Counted from the first letter of the stretch, positions 31,715 to 43,499 are shown. The stretch: 64,000 nucleotides of DNA from Myotis daubentonii (GCF_963259705.1 NC_081844.1:50205501-50269500); one strand, 5' to 3'. The notes: a model not told the origin generated them from the sequence alone. Translations and numbers: made by a program.

Positions 31715-32477
31715 ATTATTTATTATATTCCACAAATGAGTGAGATCAAGTGATATTTATCTTTCTCTGACTAGCTTATTTTGCTTAGCATAATACTCTC
31801 TATGTCTATCAACAGATGAACAAAAATAGATCCAGAGACAGAGAAGCATTGAACAGACCATCAAACATAGAGGGAAGGCAAAAGAGGGGGGTATGGGGGT
31901 TAAGAGATCAACCAAAGGACTTGTATCATGCATATAAGCCTAACCAATAAATACAAACATTAGGTGGGTGAGGGCATGTGCTGGGGGTTGGGAGTAGTTG
32001 GGGAGGTCAATGGGGAGTGGTGGGGAAAGGAGACATATGTAATACTTTAATCAATTCTATATAATAAAAGTGAAATATACAAATTGACCAAACAGCAGAA
32101 CAATTGGTTGACAGGGGGCAGGGCCAGCAAGCAGGCAGTGCCAGGCCAGCCAAGGTGCATGCCAGTGGACAGAGGGAGGGGATGGTGATGGGGGGAGGTG
32201 GCAGCGACCAGTGGTGGCAGAAGGGCAATCGAAAGGGCAGGGCCGGCCACTCGCCGGACAGCGCCATCCCCTGATTGGCCCGCCCGTTGCCTCCTGCAGA
32301 GGGAGACCAGACTGCAGCTTAGGCCCACTCCCTGTGGGAAGCGGGCCTAAACCGTCAGTTGGACATCCCCTGAAGGCTCCCAGACTGCAAGAGGACGCAG
32401 GCTGGGCTGAGGGAACCCCCCACCCCACCCCCAGGTACACGAATTTTTGTGCACTGGTCCCCTAGTAAAGAATAAAA
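31715..32477 (+). mobile_element. 5'-inverted L1 (twin priming) with target duplication
   Basis: The first part (about 31720-31808) is L1 in reverse ('ttccacaaatgagtgagatc', 'cttagcataatactctc'). From about 31812 it switches to forward L1 3' UTR ('atgaacaaaaatagatcc' to 'gtaatactttaatca'). Bounded by AATAATGCTGCAA (31701-31713) and AATAATACTGCAA (32478-32490). A Helitron (32055-32465) sits in the tail. Inversion at the 5' side is the standard mark of twin priming by L1 reverse transcriptase. Confidence 0.85.
32055..32465 (+). mobile_element. non-autonomous Helitron in an L1 tail
   Basis: Head TTCTATATAATAAAAG (second base C changed to T) after A (32054). Tail has hairpin 'gtacacgaatttttgtgcac' and CTAG at 32462-32465, then T. 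GC-rich non-coding body. The 127-codon reverse frame has no domain. Confidence 0.9.
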
Positions 32478-32667
32478 AATAATACTGCAAATACTGGAAG
32501 TGGAATTTCTGGGTCCTTTTTTGTCTCTTGTTATACACCTTGTTTTAAAGTCTATTTTGTCTGATAGAAGTATTACTGACCCAGCTTTTTTCCCCCATTT
32601 TCATTAACTATCTTTTTCTACCCCTTTACTTTCAATGTCTTTCAGTCTGAAGTGAGTCTCTTTTTAA

Positions 32668-33883
32668 AATTTTTTTCTTTATTGATTAAGGTATTACATA
32701 TGTGTCTTTATCTCCTCCTTTGCCCCCCCCCCCCATGCCCTTACCCCTCTGGTGCCTGTGTCCATTGGTTATGCTTATATGCATGCATACAAGTCCTTTA
32801 ATTGATCTTCCCCCTTGCCTCCACCCTCCCCTGCCTTCCCTCTGAGGTTTGACGGTGTGATCGATGCTTCTCTGTCTCTGGATCTGTTTTTGTTCATCAG
32901 TTTATGTTGTTCATTATATTCCACAAATGAGTGAGATCATGTGATATTTATCTTTCTCCGACTGACTTATTTCACTTGGCATAATGCTCTCCACTTCCAT
33001 CCATGCTGTTGCAAATGGTAAGAACTCCTTCTTTTTTACCGCAGCGTAGTATTCCATTGTGTAGATGTACCACAGTTTTCTAATCCATTCATCTACAGAT
33101 GGGCACTTAGGCTGTTTCCAGATCTTAGCTATGGTGAATTGTGCTGCTATGAACATAGGGGTGCATATATCCTTTCTGACTGGTGTTTCTAATTTCTTGG
33201 GATATAGTCCTAGAAGTGGGATTACTGGGTCAAATGGGAGTTCCATTCTTAGTTTTTTGAGGAAACTCCATACTGTTCTCCACATGGTTGCACCAGTCTG
33301 CATTCCCACCAGCAGTGCACAAGGGTTCCTTTTTCTCCACATCCTAGCCAGCACTAGTCATTTGTTGATTTGTTGATAGTCATTCTGACAGGTGTGAGAT
33401 GGTACCTCATTGTCATTTGATTTGCATCTCTCAGATGATTAGAGACTTTGAGCATGTTTTCATATGTCTCTTGGCCTTCCTTATGTCTTCTTTTAAAAAG
33501 TATCTATTTAGGTCCATTGCCCATTTTGTGATTGGGTTGTTTATCTTCCTTTTGGTAAGTTGTATGAGTTCCCTGTAAATGTTGGAGATTAAACCCTTAT
33601 TGGAGATAACATTGGCAAATATGTTCTCCCATGCAGTCGGCTTTTTTGTTGTTCTGATGATGGTTTCTTTTGTTGTGCAAAAGCTTTTTATTTTGATGTA
33701 GTCTCATTTGTTTATTTTCTCCTTAGTTTCCATTGCCCTAGAAGCTGTATCGGTGAAGATATTGCTTCAGCATATGTCTGAGATTTTGCTGTCTATGGAT
33801 TCCTCTAATGTTCTTATGGTTTCCTGTCTTACATTTAAGTCCTTTATCCATTTTGAGTTTATTTGAGTGTATGGTGAAAGTTG
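32668..33883 (-). mobile_element. young 5'-truncated L1 with target duplication
   Basis: About 1.2 kb of reverse-complement L1: A-tail as T-rich sequence at left, G-rich 3' UTR as C runs, then ORF2. The flanks GTGAGTCTCTTTTTAA (32652-32667) and GTGAGTCTCTTTTAA (33884-33898) are the target duplication. Removing the insert rejoins the older L1 it landed in. Confidence 0.95.
32914..33354 (-). pseudogene. L1 ORF2 C-terminal fragment
   Basis: 146-codon frame with the conserved ORF2p C-terminal segment: a PFDPVIPLLGLYPK stretch, DICTPMFIAAQFTIAKIWKQP, WYIYTMEYYAAVKKKE, and an end near KDKYHMISLICGI. Reverse transcriptase and endonuclease domains are absent because the insert is 5'-truncated. A remnant, not a functional gene. 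Confidence 0.92.
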
Positions 33884-34035
33884 GTGAGTCTCTTTTAAGC
33901 AGCATATGCATAGGTCTTTTTTTCTTATGCATTCAGCCACCCCTTTGTCTTTTGATTGGAGCACTTAGTCCATTTACATTTAAAGTAATTGTTGATAGAT
34001 ATGTAGTTATTGTGAAACTTTCTTCTAAGTAGATA

Positions 34036-35090
34036 AATAATAAAGCTAAAATGCTTTCAAATATTTACTTTATGCAACTCAAATGGAAGTGTTATAATGG
34101 TAAATTATATAAATGTTACAGACTGGCTAAATCAAGGATATGATTCAAATTAGAGAATATGTAGTATTAATGGATACCAGCAAACAGTTAAGTCTTTGTT
34201 TTTGAAAAAATTATGTCATTTCTTTTTACTCTTAAATGTCAATGTAGCCTTTAAATAAAGAGTACATAATTCCTTGTTCTAGTTAAAGATCAAAGTAAGC
34301 ATTTTTCTCATTTACGTTATCATTTATGTTTCATTTATAACCATAAAATATAAACATTTTTATTATTTGTAATGATTTTTTACATACTCCAGTAGTTTTA
34401 GTGCAATAGCTCTAATGATTTATCAATAATGTGTCAGTGTACAAAGTATATCTTCTCTCCATTATCAATATTGCTTATTCTTTCTGAACCTTTGGTTCAT
34501 CTTATAGATTACCTAGTAGTCTGTAGAACAATGTTTGCTTTCAGACTTTATTGATACATATGAAAATATCAAGAGACTGCTTCTTTTATGCCTGAATAAA
34601 AGCTGAAAATTCAGACTTTTTATTTAACATTGCTTTTAACTCACTGATGTAGCAAAATTGATGACTGTAAGGTTTTGTTTTGATTTGTTTTTATACTTAG
34701 AATAAGTGGTTTGAACTTTCAGGACCTCAGTTTGTTTATTCATTTATTTTCAATTAAATAAACTTCTGGTATTTTTTAAAAGCTGGCTTATTTAGTTAAT
34801 GGGGTTGAAGTCATGGGTTCTTAAATCATATTAAAGGTGTTTTTGGCCTTTACTCAGGGCTACCGGTTAGCCATCTTGCAATACATCTATTGTTTATCAG
34901 AAGAATTTTAAAAACAACCAAAACACTGGGAAAATGAGTGAAAGTCCTTTGCCATTATTATGGAACAGCCACTGAGAGTATCCTTAATAATAAAGCTAGA
35001 GGCTCAAAATTTGAATATAGGTTCTCAGATCCAAGAAGAAAGATGTGGTCAGAATTTACCTTAAGTATCCTCTTAATAACTTCCTTCCCA
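34036..35090. other. single-copy AT-rich sequence
   Basis: No repeat ends, exon-like frame or RNA gene recognised. Confidence 0.4.
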
Positions 35091-35094
35091 TTAC

Positions 35095-35335
35095 AAATTC
35101 AAATAGCTAACAGATATTACATACTATTTACCAAAAACTGTTATAAGCATTTTGAATAAAGTAACTTATTATCTCAAAACCCCTATAAATATGAATGTAT
35201 CTTCAGCTTTTTAGTTAGAAACAAGGATGCACAGAGGTGTCAGCCAACTTTCCTAAAGTAACATGAGTAGTGGCAAATAGAGCTGGAATTTATACTGAGG
35301 AAATTGGGCTCTAGAGCTAGCACTTATAATCATAT
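35095..35335 (+). mobile_element. MIR SINE
   Basis: 'aatagctaacagatattac', 'tataagcattttgaataaag', 'ttagttagaaacaaggatgc', 'gagctggaatttatactgag' in MIR order, strongly diverged. Confidence 0.65.
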
Positions 35336-35533
35336 CTCAACTGGATGAGTCTCTCTTAATTCAGACATGCACAAGCAAATGGATTCTATCATTGATCACA
35401 AGCAATCACTTAGATTTTTACTAATATATGAAGTTCTCAGTTTCAATGACATCTGCTAAGGTAGTAGTAGGCTGTGAATTATATAAAATGAATTGATCAT
35501 CTCTTTATTTTTGGAACAAAAATAGAAGCTTCT

Positions 35534-35775
35534 AGCCCTGCTCTTGTAGCTCAGTGGTTGAGCATCAAACTATGAACCAGGAGGTCACAGTTCAATTCCT
35601 GGTCAGGGCACATGCCCAGGTTGCCAGCTCAATCCCCAGTAGGGGGACTGTAGGAGGCATGTAGCAACAATATGAGTGCTGAATGATGATTCTCTCTCAT
35701 CATTGATGTTTCTAGCTCTCTCTCCCTCTCCCTTCCTCTCTGAAATCAATAAAAAATATATTTTTAAAAAGTAAG
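35534..35775 (+). mobile_element. VES SINE, 'gaggtc' head subtype
   Basis: 'gtagctcagtggttgagcat', 'gaaccaggaggtcacag', 'ttcaattcctggtc', VES body with a short internal insertion (about 35665-35685), tail 'tgaaatcaataaaa'. Flanks 'agaagcttct' / 'acaagcttctt' are a worn duplication. Confidence 0.9.
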
Positions 35776-35894
35776 AAGGAAAAAAAAACAAGCTTCTTCA
35801 AATCTAAATTCATATATGTAGAAACAATTCATTCAGAAGCCCATTTTAAAAGTGAGAGTTTAAATGGATCAGTGTGGAATAAAGATGCCGACCA

Positions 35895-36095
35895 CTGTTA
35901 TTAAAAAGTTACTGGACTAAAAGTCAGAAAACCTGATTTCTTGAACCAGCTCTGCTGGGAACCACCTGTGTGCTCTGAAGAAAGCAAGTTATGTTTCTTT
36001 TTCTTAGTTTATTTTCTTTTATTATAATATCAAAGGGCTGGACTAGGCAGCCTCCAATATCTCTTTCAGCTCTAAAATTTTATGATTCTATAATT
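35895..36095 (-). mobile_element. MIR-like SINE
   Basis: 'ggactaaaagtcagaaaacc', 'gctctgctgggaacc', 'gggctggactaggcagcc', 'agctctaaaattttatgatt': the minus-strand MIR/MIR3 layout. Confidence 0.6.
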
Positions 36096-36099
36096 AGGA

Positions 36100-36885
36100 A
36101 TAAAATATGTTGCCCATCCCTTGAGCTAAACATGAATAATGGATCATCTCAGGTCTGAAAAATATGCCTTTAATCTCCTGTAACGCCTAAGGCTCGCAGT
36201 ATCACAGGAGAGCTACACCAATCACATTTAGCTGCTTTGCTGCTATAGTTTGTGGCCAGAATTAGTTTGCTTTAGATAACACACTCTAGTGCTGTGAGTC
36301 AGTTGCTAAGATACGGTAAATAAGTTATTTTAAATATACATCCTGGTATGGGGGGAGATTATGGGAAGTGGGACAATGCTTTAGATAAATCCTTAAGTGA
36401 TCCACTTTTAAGTGCACCCTAAAATTATTATTTTTTTTTCCACATGGAAGTGGAGTGAAGAGGGTAAGGACCCAGGAGAGTGAGCATGTTTGAGGTTCAT
36501 AAGAATGATGAGTTGTTTTGCAGCTCAGTGACTTGGCCATTTTGAAAAGACACTCATATTGTTGCTACAAGGCTCTGTAAGGATATTTTGTCCTTGACAT
36601 TTATGTCTCAGACTTTTACCACAAAAGAGAGAGAATTTGATTTTCATCATTCACAATAGATCAAAAGAGTCCTTATCTAAGAGACTGCTATTGAAGACTA
36701 AAGGGATTGTAACTGGATAGCCCTGTCACCAAGAGCAGCTGGCACACAGGTGACATGACAAAGGTGCTAGAGTAAGTTGTTCCCCATGTGCTGGGCATCA
36801 AAAGGCAGAAAAGCTTGTGGCCTCCAGATAACTCCCACCGCAGCCTGATACCCACCATTATATATCCATGTCTTAAAGCCCCAGC
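36100..36885. other. single-copy sequence, nothing recognised
   Basis: No repeat ends, RNA gene or exon-like frame seen. Confidence 0.4.
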
Positions 36886-36886
36886 G

Positions 36887-37318
36887 ACAATGGAATACTG
36901 CGCTGCTGCAAAAAGGAGTTCTTACCATTTGCAACAGCATGGATGGTACTGGAGAGCATTATGCTAAGCGAAATAAGCCAGTCGGAGAAAGATAAATATC
37001 ACATGATCTCACTCATTTGTGGAATATAATGAACAACATAAACTGATGAACAAAAATAGAATCAGAGTCATGGAAGCATCGAACAGACTTTCCAACCTAT
37101 GAAGGAAGTAGGGGGGGGGGAGGGTGTAGGGGATCAACCAAAGGACTTGTATGCATGCATATGAGCATAACCACTGGACACAGATGGGGCGGGGGCGGGG
37201 GGTGAGGGCATATGCTGGGGGGTAAGGGTGATGGGGAGAAGTCAATGGGGGGAAAAGGAGACTTACGTAAAACTTTAAACAATAAAGAATTTAAATTAAA
37301 AAAACAAACAACAACAAA
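36887..37318 (+). mobile_element. 5'-truncated L1
   Basis: ORF2 end 'acaatggaatactgcgctgc', 'agcgaaataagccagtcgg', 3' UTR 'gaacaaaaatagaatcag', G-rich tracts, 'gtcaatggggggaaaagg', 'acaataaagaatttaaatt' and an A/C-rich tail. Confidence 0.9.
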
Positions 37319-37319
37319 G

Positions 37320-39340
37320 GAGCCCCCCCGCGCCCTCCTCCCCCCAAAAAAGCCAAGGAGTGAGGCAGAAGGAGGGAGGCTAAAGAATCCAAGGCTTTGG
37401 AGGGCGACTTCTGGGCAACTAACTGTCAACAGGATAAAAGGATGGTAAGAGACCAGGGGTCTGGAGGGTACCTTGGTTGCCAGGCAAAGGGGCAAAGGAA
37501 CTGGAGGTACACAGCTAGGTTGCAAAGTCAGATTTCTGCCTGCTTCAATCATTGCCCCCAGGACCACCTCAGCTGCCCTAGCTTATTTTTGGCTTTGTGA
37601 ATGAGGACTGTTCCATTAGCCTATTTTATTTACTTTGATGATTCTAGGCAATATTCTTATTAGCCACATGCAAATGATCAGGCTTTGCCTAATATACCGC
37701 TTTCCTTCATTACTAGTTGAAGTAGACTGTCTCCCAGCCTGTGTTTATTCAAGAAATATAGCTTGATTTTATGTTTATTAATCAAAAAAGTCCTTTAGCA
37801 TCTAATAAGCTTCTGAGAGAGCATTTAAAGGATCACCCCTGCTGCTAGGCCTTGTTAGATCTTTGTAACATTGACTAATTCAGAAGGACCACACGGGGAA
37901 AATGCTCTGTCACCACTCACGCACAGCGGCATACCAATTAGGAGCTCTTCCACAATCAGGTTACAACAAACAACTCTTTTCTTCCACTCCCTTCTATTAC
38001 TGTTATCATACTACATGTCCATCTTCTTCTCCAGACTCTAAGGTGCCTAATGGCCTGGATAGCGTATGTCTTAGAGCCCGCCCTCACCTCGCCCCCACTA
38101 CCAGGTCAGGTTCTTGGCACAGGCTAGCTTTTGGTAAAGCTCTCTTAAATAAATGAAAATGATAAGAGCAGAAGACCATTTCATCATTATTTGAAATAAT
38201 ATCTGAAGGCAGTGAACATACTTAATATTTCTCTCAATTTCTTAGAGGGGGAAATGGGGCTGAAAACTTCACCCATGGTTTGGTTGATTTTGTATGTGCT
38301 GCTCTGAGTAATTGATGGGGAACACAGATCCCACTCCTAGGAGTTGGAGCTCAAAAAAGGTAGGCGATGAGCATTATTCAAATTCACAGGGTTTTACTAG
38401 TCTTTGCTATCCTGGTTTTGCCCTAGTCTGTCCTTTTTCTTCTTTCCCTTTCATTTGACTCAGGATAACTTACCCTCTTGTCTTTCTGTGTATCTCTTTT
38501 GTCCAGGTCATAAAAATAAATGAATAAAAGGGATTATCCTGCTGGTATATAAAAGGTTAACTTGGAAATGGCTGATGTCTAGACTGTTTGGCTAATATAA
38601 GGACACAAATCATTCTCTTCTCTGGTATGTGCCTCTGGGAAAATCCTGGGAGAAAGCGTTGAACTATGGGGTTCAGAATGTTTCTCAGAAATGGAACTAA
38701 AAACAAAGTAAGAGGCTCTCACTGACAAAGAAAAACAAGGAACATAAAATCTTGCCAAAAAGGGACACTAAAAAAGTAGGAGAACATAATAATAACAGAC
38801 GCAGGAGTTTTGCCTTCAAAAAATTCTGTGAATCTAAAGATTTGGATATGCTATACTGGTAGATAGCCATTACCTAGAATTTTCAATAAGCCACACTATA
38901 TGGGTATGCATATTAAAATACAAGGTATTTGTAGTTAACCATACCATGGTTGAGATGTTGTTCCACAACTTACTAGTCTTGTGGCCTTGGGTTTCTGAAC
39001 TCTTTAGCATCTAATGAACATCAATAGTAATAATAAATGTGCTAAGAAGATGTCTAATTTTTCAGAAAACTAGGATAATTTTATTTTGCATATTGCCAAA
39101 GATCCATCCAAAATCACCGGTGTCATTTTTGTATAATATTTGATTGAACAATATCTGAGATAACCATTACACATGAATCCTGACCTCATTTGGACTCCTC
39201 TAAGGCAATCAATTATTTTGGTGGAAAAGAGCAGGTGGTATGAGGAAAACTGTTTAGTTATTAAAAAGAATTCTGTTCCATTGGCTGTGTGAAGTCTTAA
39301 AGCCAAGCCAACCAATGCTCACTAAATTTTTCAGTTAAAA
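37320..39340. other. single-copy sequence, possible conserved non-coding block
   Basis: No repeat ends recognised. 37600-37900 is AT-rich with an intact octamer-like 'cacatgcaaatgatc' at about 37665 and several TAAT cores, which could be a regulatory element. This is only a compositional impression. No exon-like frame. Confidence 0.3.
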
Positions 39341-39344
39341 ATAT

Positions 39345-39985
39345 TTAGTTCAGAAGATGATTTCATTTTGGGTGGTGGGCACATGATGTATACTGATCAT
39401 ATATCATAGAAATGTACACTTGAAACCTATAATCTTTTTTTCTAATTTATTTAAACTGAAATTTTATTGACTCCTTGGGTAATATTGCTTATTTTTACAT
39501 TAATCAGAAACTCTGATATAAAAACTTTAAAAAAATGCTATAACTTGATAATAGAGCTTGGTAGAAAATTTTTAAAATCTTTATTGCTGAAAGTATTACA
39601 TCTGTCCTCTTTTTACCCCATTGACCCCTTCTAGCCTGCCTCTGCCCCCCACCCCAGGCCTTCACCACTCTATTGACTGTGTCTATGGGTTCTGCATATA
39701 TGCATACAAGTTCTTTGGTTGATCTCTTCCCACCACCCACCCACCCACCCACCCACCCACCCATCCACCTATCCCCATCTTCCCTCTGAGATTCCACAGT
39801 CTTTTCCATGCTTCCATGTCTCTGGATCTATTTTGTTCATCAGTTTATTTTGTTCATTAGGTTCCACATATGAGTGAGATCATGTGATACTTGTCTTTCT
39901 CTGACTGGCTTATTTCCTTTAACATAATACTCTCCAGGTCCCTATATAATCTTATTAACCAATGTGACCCCAATAAATTTAATTT
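39345..39985 (+). mobile_element. older L1 3' UTR pieces
   Basis: 'tgtatactgatcatatatca', 'gaaatgtacacttgaaacct' at 39385-39432 and 'ataatcttattaaccaatgt' at 39946-39965 are adjacent parts of the old L1 3' UTR. They are separated by unassigned sequence and by the reverse L1 at 39577-39943. Confidence 0.65.
39577..39943 (-). mobile_element. 5'-truncated L1 insert
   Basis: 'ctttattgctgaaagtatta', pyrimidine tracts, 'tatgcatacaagttctttgg', 'cttccatgtctctggatc', 'tgagtgagatcatgtgat', ending 'ataatactctccaggtcc': reverse complement of the young L1 end. Contains a (CCCA)n microsatellite at about 39728-39765. Confidence 0.85.
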
Positions 39986-40084
39986 AAAAATAAAATAAAA
40001 AATATTTAGTTCAAATAAAAATAAAAGAAAAGCTAGTTGTTTTATGTAAAACATAATTAAATGCTAATTGGATCGTACATGTTC

Positions 40085-40305
40085 CAGGCACTACCCTCTT
40101 CACTATACACATATTGCCTCATTTACTCCTCATTTAACCTTATGAGGTAAGGCCCATCATTGGCACATTTTCAGATGAGATAACTGAGTACATAATTATT
40201 AAGTCATTCACCAAAGGTGACAACAGATGGTAAGTGAGAGAATTGGGATTCAAGCCCAGGCTAATAGGCTTGAGAACCCACACTCTTAACTACTATTTTT
40301 TAAGT
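40085..40305 (+). mobile_element. MIR SINE
   Basis: 'aggcactaccctcttcacta', 'taaccttatgaggtaagg', 'ttttcagatgagataactga', 'ggattcaagcccagg', 'acactcttaactacta', one of the better-preserved MIR copies here. Confidence 0.8.
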
Positions 40306-40388
40306 CAATATATTTGCAAAATCTTAGACATGCAAGAGTTTAGTACAACCCCTTGTTTACATGTGAGGAGCCTGGGCCTCAGAACTAG

Positions 40389-40641
40389 GTGCACGATTAG
40401 GGCTGGGGAGGGACACAGGAGATTGGCCACCTGGGGAGGGACCGTGGGAGGGCTGCAGGATGTGTCCGGCCCGTCTCCCTCAGTCCCGATCAACTGACCC
40501 CAGCAGCAAGCTAACCTACTGATGGTCAGTGCATGTCATAGTAAGCAGTTGAGTGGCCTTAGCATATCATGAGCATATTATGCTTTGATTGGTTGAAAGG
40601 CTGACCAGACACTTAGCATATTAAGCTTTTATAATATAGGA
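40389..40641 (-). mobile_element. 3'-truncated Helitron of the 10760 family
   Basis: 'gcacgattagggctgggg' onward matches the interior and 5' half of the element at 10760-11231, ending in the reversed head ('cttttataatatagga') before T (40642). The normal tail and hairpin are missing. The left edge instead reads ACTAG directly before the truncated sequence. Confidence 0.8.
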
Positions 40642-40644
40642 TAC

Positions 40645-41105
40645 TAAATGTGGCTTAGCAATATCTGTTTAGATCACATTATATTTAAAGGAATTTTGAA
40701 CTCTGATAAAACAATTTGTTCCTCATTAAACTTTCTACTTATATTTTTTTATTTTTGGGGGTGACATTGGTTATTATATGATAGAGAAATAAACTACCAC
40801 TTTTTAAAAATACACTCCATTTCTTTCCTGTCACTGCAGCTTAGATTTACCCAAACTAATAAACAGCATTTATCACAAAATAGCTTAAATGTTCAGTTTT
40901 ATATTTAAAGATGAATTCTTAAACAAGACTATGTATTTTAGCAATTTAGGGTTTAGTAAAGTAGAGTCTGTTTTGCTTATTCTCAGTTATGTTATTCAAT
41001 GATCTCACAGCCTCTACCATACAAAGAGAAGAGCAGATGGCCTAGAAAAAGAATCAACACAGCTTTGGCTCTCGTTGTTACTGTTGCTGCCACTTCTTTT
41101 GCTCT
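40645..41105. other. single-copy sequence, nothing recognised
   Basis: AT-rich, with a small L1-tail-like 'gggggtgacattggttatta' at about 40755. Confidence 0.35.
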
Positions 41106-41109
41106 TAAA

Positions 41110-41715
41110 TGAGAAAAATCATTATAGTTAGCTTTTGGAAATTTTCCTATAGACTCGGGTAAACCCGGATATTGAGATACGGATTAGAAAGAAATCCTCT
41201 CATCCTTGTTCCATTAACTTATGAGGCCAACTGAACATTGCATGTGGAATAATTAGGTAAGGATGATGTATTCGATTGACTTCTGTAGCTCTGATTCAAC
41301 CCCTGACTACCTAGGGACAATTTGGACACGAGTTACGTGTGGCAAGTGTTAAAATAAACTTCTAGGCCAAAATGGAGCCTCTCCTGCCCAGGGTGTTACA
41401 GGGTGAAACTTAGAAAACTTTCAGATCCCTGTAAAGGTTCTACTTGACCAGAAATACTGTATATCCAGTTATCCAGTTCCAAAACAAGCCAACTCTGGGC
41501 TCTATAGTTTCTTGTTCTTAGTTATTTTTTATTTTTCTCTTCTTTGTTCCTTTTTCTTTCTCCTATAAAAGCTTCCCGTCTTTCACCCCATTTTGCAATT
41601 CTCTGGACCCTTGGGAACAGAGACTGTCTTCATGAAGTGTTAACTAAAGTTTGTATCACCTAAATTGTCCTATTTATTTTTAGCACAGGCTACCTTAATG
41701 TTTGGTACTGTGCAT
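41110..41715 (+). mobile_element. probable solo LTR of an old endogenous retrovirus
   Basis: LTR-like layout without coding sequence: 'ccaaaatggagcctc' (41367), pyrimidine-rich stretch, TATA box 'ctataaaagcttcc' (41563), then 'ccattttgcaattctctgg' and a short R/U5-like end. The family (ERVL- or ERV3-related) is a guess and exact TG/CA ends are not identified. No gag, pol or env sequence nearby. Confidence 0.45.
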
Positions 41716-42175
41716 TTCTTGATTCTTTTTAAAATCCTCAAATATTTTTTTTTGAATTCTGAGATCAAAATGATTACAGTAACATCTCAGTTAATCAGGT
41801 TGCTTGCAGAAGTAGTCCTGTGAACTAGAGTTTGATGAAATAAAACATTATTTTCATTCAAAAACTGTCACCAAAAATATTTAGAAATGTATTAATGAGT
41901 CAGGGTTTCCATACAGAACCTTGTTTCAGTGGCCTTCCCTATAAATCCACCTCCACTCGGGTGGTAGGGTTAGGGGGAGGAGGGTCTATCCAAGGTGCCT
42001 CCCCATAAGCAACTTATCTCAAGAGGAAAGACCATTAAGAAGCCAAGGCCAAAATCTAAAAAAAAAAAAAAGAATATTTCTGATCCAGTTCTTCAAATTG
42101 GTCCTTTAGTTCTGTGTTCATGAATTCACACCCAAGTCTGACAACTAGAAAGTTGCAATAAAAATAGAACAAAGA

Positions 42176-42390
42176 GGCTCTAGAAGATGGTTTGGCTCAG
42201 TGGATAGAGTGTCAGCCTGCAGACTGAAGGGTCCCAGGTTCAATTCCATTCAAGGGCACATACCTGGGTTGTGGGCTTGACCTCCAGTGGGGGGTGTGCA
42301 GCAGGCAGCCAATCAATGATTCTCTCACATCATTGATGTTTCTATCTCTCTCTCCTTCTCACTTCCTCTCTGAAATCAATAAAAATTAAA
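42176..42390 (+). mobile_element. VES SINE with target duplication
   Basis: 'tttggctcagtggatagagt', 'gggtcccaggttcaattcc', VES body, 'tgaaatcaataaaaatt' tail. Flanks AAAATAGAACAAAGAG (from 42161) and AAAATAGAATAAAGAG (from 42391) differ at one base. Confidence 0.93.
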
Positions 42391-42607
42391 AAAATAGAAT
42401 AAAGAGAAAAATTGATCTGGGAAATGTCAAGCATATGTCTGGGCTTCAAAGATGAGATGGAGTTAGCAGCATGGACATCAGCACCCTTCACACTGGCCAC
42501 CTATAGGTGCTGTCCGGACAGCAGTGGACTTTAGTGTTCACGAAGGCTGCCTTCAGATTTCTTGAGGCCCTGAGACTGCAGAGAGTAAGATTCTCCCATG
42601 TAGACAA

Positions 42608-42654
42608 CCAATAATAATAATAATAATAATAAATAATAATAGTAGTAGTAGTAA
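42608..42654. repeat. (AAT)n / (AGT)n microsatellite
   Basis: About eight AAT units, an AAATAAT break, two more AAT, then four AGT units. Confidence 0.95.
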
Positions 42655-42799
42655 TTCCAGATTGTTAAATAAATGTAAGAAAAAAATTTCAAATTATGTT
42701 TTTGCTATAAAAACCAAATAAATGAATTTTTTGAATAGCAAGTAAAATGATTTACCAAATATTTTTGATGCCTATATTTTATTAATATCCTAACCATTT

Positions 42800-43170
42800 G
42801 CCGACCCTGTCTTAGGTTATCCAAGCTGATTTTAATCACAGTCTGTTTGGAGTGGAGAGGGCTGGGCATTAGCACTCTTGGCACAGATACCATATTGCTG
42901 AACACAAAACCGCCTATGACACAGAAGGCATCCACAGCAACAGAAAGCATAGCCAGGGCAAGCCGGAGCAGGACAGGAGGAGCATGGCAGGTCCTAGAGG
43001 TAGTCAAGACGACTAGTTTCCTCAGCACACTTGGGAACCTGCTTGAGTTCTCCCAGAATTATTCAGGAGGAATTTGTGAGGAGTCCAAAGTTTCTGCAGA
43101 GCAGCGTAGAGAAGAGGAAAAAACTGAACTCATAATAATCATTGTGATTCAGTTTTTACTTTCAGGTTGA
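42800..43170. other. single-copy segment with balanced composition
   Basis: No repeat recognised. On the minus strand 42705-43028 is open for 107 codons with a hydrophobic stretch (LLRLALAMLSVAVDAFCVIGGFVF). I do not recognise a family and splice-site context is unconvincing, so this is not called a gene. Confidence 0.25.
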
Positions 43171-43499
43171 TGTAATCTGGTTTGTGTGCGCGTGCATACA
43201 AAAGATGTGTGTGATAGAAGATAAACTATATCGGAAATAATTGAAGCTTGGTGATTCAAAGTCGTGAGGTCCCATAATCATAAATCTTTGAACATTGCTT
43301 ATATTATAAATTAGCATAGATGTAGAAATAGAATATGGAGGTAATTAAATGTAATGTGCAAAGAGCCATAACAGCCCTGAAAGTGATTTTCTGTTATATT
43401 CAATTTTCTGTCATTTTGCATTTGTTCTTATTGTTCAGGGCAGCCAACAATAGTTCTGTGTATTGCTAATCACAATTTTAGGGCACGCATTAAAATGTC

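Larger units (their letters stand above)
31155..34035 (-). mobile_element. ancient L1 hosting two younger L1s
   Basis: Reverse-complement L1 3' UTR and ORF2 end at 31155-31714, more ORF2 text at 32478-32667 ('tctattttgtctgatag', 'actttcaatgtc') and at 33884-34035 ('gcagcatatgcataggtc', 'attcagccac'). The gaps are filled by L1 insertions at 31715-32477 and 32668-33883. Part of the middle has been lost. No intact frame. Confidence 0.85.

Noticed and set aside
37097..37567. 156-codon minus-strand ORF
   Set aside because: Starts in single-copy DNA and runs through the L1 3' UTR; Pro/Ser-rich from the reversed G-rich UTR.
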